A DNA stretch of 64,000 nt from NCBI GenBank assembly GCA_965213905.1, contig OZ243922.1, positions 2,046,001-2,110,000 of the forward strand. The letters are read 5' to 3'. Position numbers and translations under genes: made by a program. This document shows, piece by piece, positions 62,276-64,000 of this stretch (the first letter of the stretch is position 1; the number at the start of each line of letters is the position of its first letter). The notes under the pieces were generated by a model. It was not told where the DNA came from. It did no database searches and was given only the letters and a program-made list of their open reading frames with translations. Source of the DNA: SIRX01 sp965213905. Lineage in GTDB: Bacteria > Actinomycetota > Rubrobacteria > Rubrobacterales > Rubrobacteraceae.

Positions 62276-63559
62276 ATGCAGGGGAACGGTTCGGGGCACG
62301 AGACGGTTTTCACCATGGAGGCTACGCCGCTCAAGTATGGCGAAGGGGCTTCCGAAGAGGTCGGCTGGGAGCTAAAGAGTATGGGTGTCGGACGGGTGAT
62401 GCTCGTTACCGACCCCGGTGTGGTGGAGGCAGGCATATCGGGCCGCATTCAGGAGCTTATAGAGGCCGAGGGGATCGAGGTCGAGGTCTGGGACAAGGCC
62501 CGGGTCGAGCCCACGGCGGATTCCTTGCAGGAGGCGGCGGACTTTGCGGTTGAGGGAGACTTCGACGGTTTCGTGGCGGTTGGCGGCGGGACCAGCATAG
62601 ACACGGCGAAGGTCAGCGACCTCATAGCGACGCACGGCGGGGAGATCATGGACTACGTCAACCCGCCCATAGGCGGCGGCAAAAAGCCGCCGAGCCCGCT
62701 CAAACCGCTCTTGGCCGTGCCCACCACGGCCGGAACCGGCGCGGAGGCGACGACCGTGGCGATCCTGGACATTCCGGATCAGCAAGTAAAAACGGGTATC
62801 TCTCACGGATACATGCGGCCCCATAGGGGCGTGGTAGATCCGCTCCTGACGATGAGCCTGCCGCCGGAGGTCACCTCTTCTTGCGGCCTCGACGTGGTCT
62901 GCCACGCTGCCGAGTCCTACCTTTCCAAGCCCTACGACGAGCGCGAGAAGCCGGATAGCCCCGACGACCGGCCGCCGTACCAGGGGGCAAATCCCATAGC
63001 GGACATGTGGAGCGCGAAGGCGCTGGAGTACGGCGGCAAGTACCTCCGACGGGCCGTGAAAGACGGTGAGGACGTAAAAGCGCGGGGCGCGATGATGCTC
63101 GGGGCCTCGCTCGCCGGGGTCGGCTTCGGTTCCGCGGGGGTCCACATCCCGCACGCCTGCGCCTACCCGATAGCCGGCCTGAAGCACGAGTACCAGCCGC
63201 CGGGGTACCCGGACGACCACGGCTTCGTACCGCACGGCTGGTCCGTCATCGTGACCGCCCCGGCCGCCTTCCGCTTCACCTACGACGCCCAGCCTGAGCG
63301 TCACAAGCAGGTGGCAGAGCTACTCGCGGGCGAGAGCATAGAAAACGCCGACGAGAACACGCTGCCGGAGATCCTCTTAGGGCTCATGAAAGACGTCGGC
63401 GCCCCGAGGGGCGTAAGAGAGCTCGGCTACGACGAGAGCGAGATAGATGATCTCGTAGACGGCGCGATGAAGCAGCAACGGCTGCTCGTCGGGGCTCCCA
63501 AAAAAGTAACGGAGGATGACCTGGCGAACATCATCCGCGAGTCAATGGAGAATTGGTGA
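62276..63559 (+). CDS. Iron-containing alcohol dehydrogenase, hydroxyacid-oxoacid transhydrogenase-like
   Basis: 427 residues from ATG 62276 (SD GAGAGGAG). VAVGGGTSIDTAKVSDLIAT, VPTTAGTGAEATTVAIL, SSCGLDVVCHAAESYLSKPY and GVHIPHACAYPIAGLKHEY with GFVPHGWSV are typical of group III iron dehydrogenases, closest to hydroxyacid-oxoacid transhydrogenase, which converts 4-hydroxybutyrate and 2-oxoglutarate to succinate semialdehyde and 2-hydroxyglutarate. It is divergent from phaEC and may help use hydroxybutyrate from PHA. Confidence 0.9.
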   Translation: MQGNGSGHETVFTMEATPLKYGEGASEEVGWELKSMGVGRVMLVTDPGVVEAGISGRIQELIEAEGIEVEVWDKARVEPTADSLQEAADFAVEGDFDGFVAVGGGTSIDTAKVSDLIATHGGEIMDYVNPPIGGGKKPPSPLKPLLAVPTTAGTGAEATTVAILDIPDQQVKTGISHGYMRPHRGVVDPLLTMSLPPEVTSSCGLDVVCHAAESYLSKPYDEREKPDSPDDRPPYQGANPIADMWSAKALEYGGKYLRRAVKDGEDVKARGAMMLGASLAGVGFGSAGVHIPHACAYPIAGLKHEYQPPGYPDDHGFVPHGWSVIVTAPAAFRFTYDAQPERHKQVAELLAGESIENADENTLPEILLGLMKDVGAPRGVRELGYDESEIDDLVDGAMKQQRLLVGAPKKVTEDDLANIIRESMENW

Positions 63560-63564
63560 GGAAA

Positions 63565-63624
63565 GCTTCAGGTGTCAGGCTTCATTTACAAGTCCTGAAG
63601 CCTGATGCCTATTGCCTGAAACCT
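63565..63624. repeat. CCTGAAA-family inverted repeat element, second copy
   Basis: AGGTGTCAGGCTTCA (63570-63584) pairs almost fully with TGAAGCCTGATGCCT (63596-63610) and is followed by TTGCCTGAAACCT, a motif shared with the 50492-50695 element. It begins six bases after a stop codon and ends just before the next SD. Confidence 0.6.
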
Positions 63625-63641
63625 CAACGAAGGGAGAGAAA

Positions 63642-64000
63642 ATGGCCGACGATCTGCGACTGTACATGATGGAGTGTGGCAGTTTGAAAACCCAGGTCCA
63701 GTTTATCAAGATGAACCAGGGGCTCGGGGACCCGTATGAGATCCCGGTTCCTTTCTTCCTCATCCAGCACCCCAGGGGAAACGTGCTTTACGATGGGGGT
63801 AATGCCCTGGAGGTCGCCGGTGACCGTGACCCCTACGAGTATTGGGGCGCGGTGACGGACGCTTACATGCCGGTTATGGAAGATGAAGACTTCGTCGTGA
63901 ACCAGCTAGAGCGTTTGGATGTGGACCCGGCTTCGATCCGGTACGTCGTTCAGTCGCACTTGCACCTCGACCACTCGGGGGCCATCGGGCACTTCCCGAA
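63642..64000 (+). CDS. N-acyl homoserine lactonase-like MBL-fold protein, 5' part
   Basis: 119 codons to the window edge, from ATG 63642 (SD AAGGGAGAG). RLYMMECGSLKTQV, PVPFFLIQHPRGNVLYDGGN and SHLHLDHSGAIGHF, the HxHxDH zinc motif, match the metallo-beta-lactamase-fold lactonases (AiiA/AttM-type). Hydrolysis of N-acyl homoserine lactones or other lactones is expected. A hydroxyacid-lactone or quorum-quenching role cannot be decided. Confidence 0.9.
   Translation, partial: MADDLRLYMMECGSLKTQVQFIKMNQGLGDPYEIPVPFFLIQHPRGNVLYDGGNALEVAGDRDPYEYWGAVTDAYMPVMEDEDFVVNQLERLDVDPASIRYVVQSHLHLDHSGAIGHFP

Overview
The window looks like chromosomal DNA from a high-GC Gram-positive bacterium, most likely a Rubrobacter-like actinobacterium. 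This is inferred from strong third-position GC, frequent GTG and TTG starts with good Shine-Dalgarno (SD) sequences, a manganese catalase, a class III PHA synthase with a PadR-type PhaQ repressor, and a selenocysteine formate dehydrogenase coupled to cytochrome bd. No rRNA, tRNA, CRISPR array or intact transposase was seen.

Layout. 1-2.4 kb: the tail of a carboxylate-amine ligase, an exported GH15-like protein and a small protein of unknown family (minus). 2.7-8.2 kb: a minus-strand signalling operon of CheB-CheR/PAS, PAS/GAF histidine kinase and NarL-type regulator. 8.3-11.4 kb: small hypothetical genes, a PadR regulator, a ferritin-like small protein and manganese catalase. 11.5-14.6 kb: a zinc alcohol dehydrogenase and a FAD oxidoreductase. 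14.6-18 kb: a decay zone with an isomerase start abutting an SDR tail, a dead AI-2E transporter fragment beside an intact copy, a P450 tail and a frameshifted DUF2795 gene.

18.9-31 kb is a respiratory module: selenocysteine formate dehydrogenase alpha (in-frame TGA at 19478), its iron-sulfur and NrfD-type membrane subunits, cydA, cydB and a small membrane protein, with a convergent fused CydD-CydC exporter. Electrons from formate would enter the quinone pool and leave through the bd oxidase. 31-34 kb adds a formaldehyde dehydrogenase and a soluble NAD-dependent formate dehydrogenase, so C1 oxidation is covered twice. 35-37 kb holds a nonsense-interrupted solute-binding protein gene and a degraded oxidoreductase tail.

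38.3-48.5 kb (minus) is a cluster of hydantoinase/oxoprolinase A and B, an NRAMP-like transporter lacking the canonical metal-binding motifs, a GAF/PucR-type regulator, a DUF1445 (D-glutamate cyclase-like) protein, a CoA-transferase and a frameshifted oxidoreductase. By analogy with the Bacillus ycsF-ycsG-ycsI-kip operon it probably handles 5-oxoproline or a related lactam. 48.7-50.5 kb has a quinone oxidoreductase and an alpha/beta hydrolase with an apparent CTG start.

50.7-63.6 kb is polyhydroxyalkanoate metabolism: two SDR reductases (one PhaB-like), PhaQ, a phasin-like protein, thiolase, and PhaC plus a PhaE that carries a C-terminal E3-binding-like domain. Two 19-bp inverted repeats of identical geometry sit on the phaQ and phaEC promoters and are candidate PhaQ operators. 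Interspersed are an acyl-CoA dehydrogenase, an M23 peptidase, an aldo/keto reductase and a hydroxyacid-oxoacid transhydrogenase-like enzyme. The window ends inside an AHL-lactonase-like gene.

Several frameshifts fall at short homopolymers, so some broken genes may be sequencing errors; others (truncated fusions, isolated tails) look like genuine decay.
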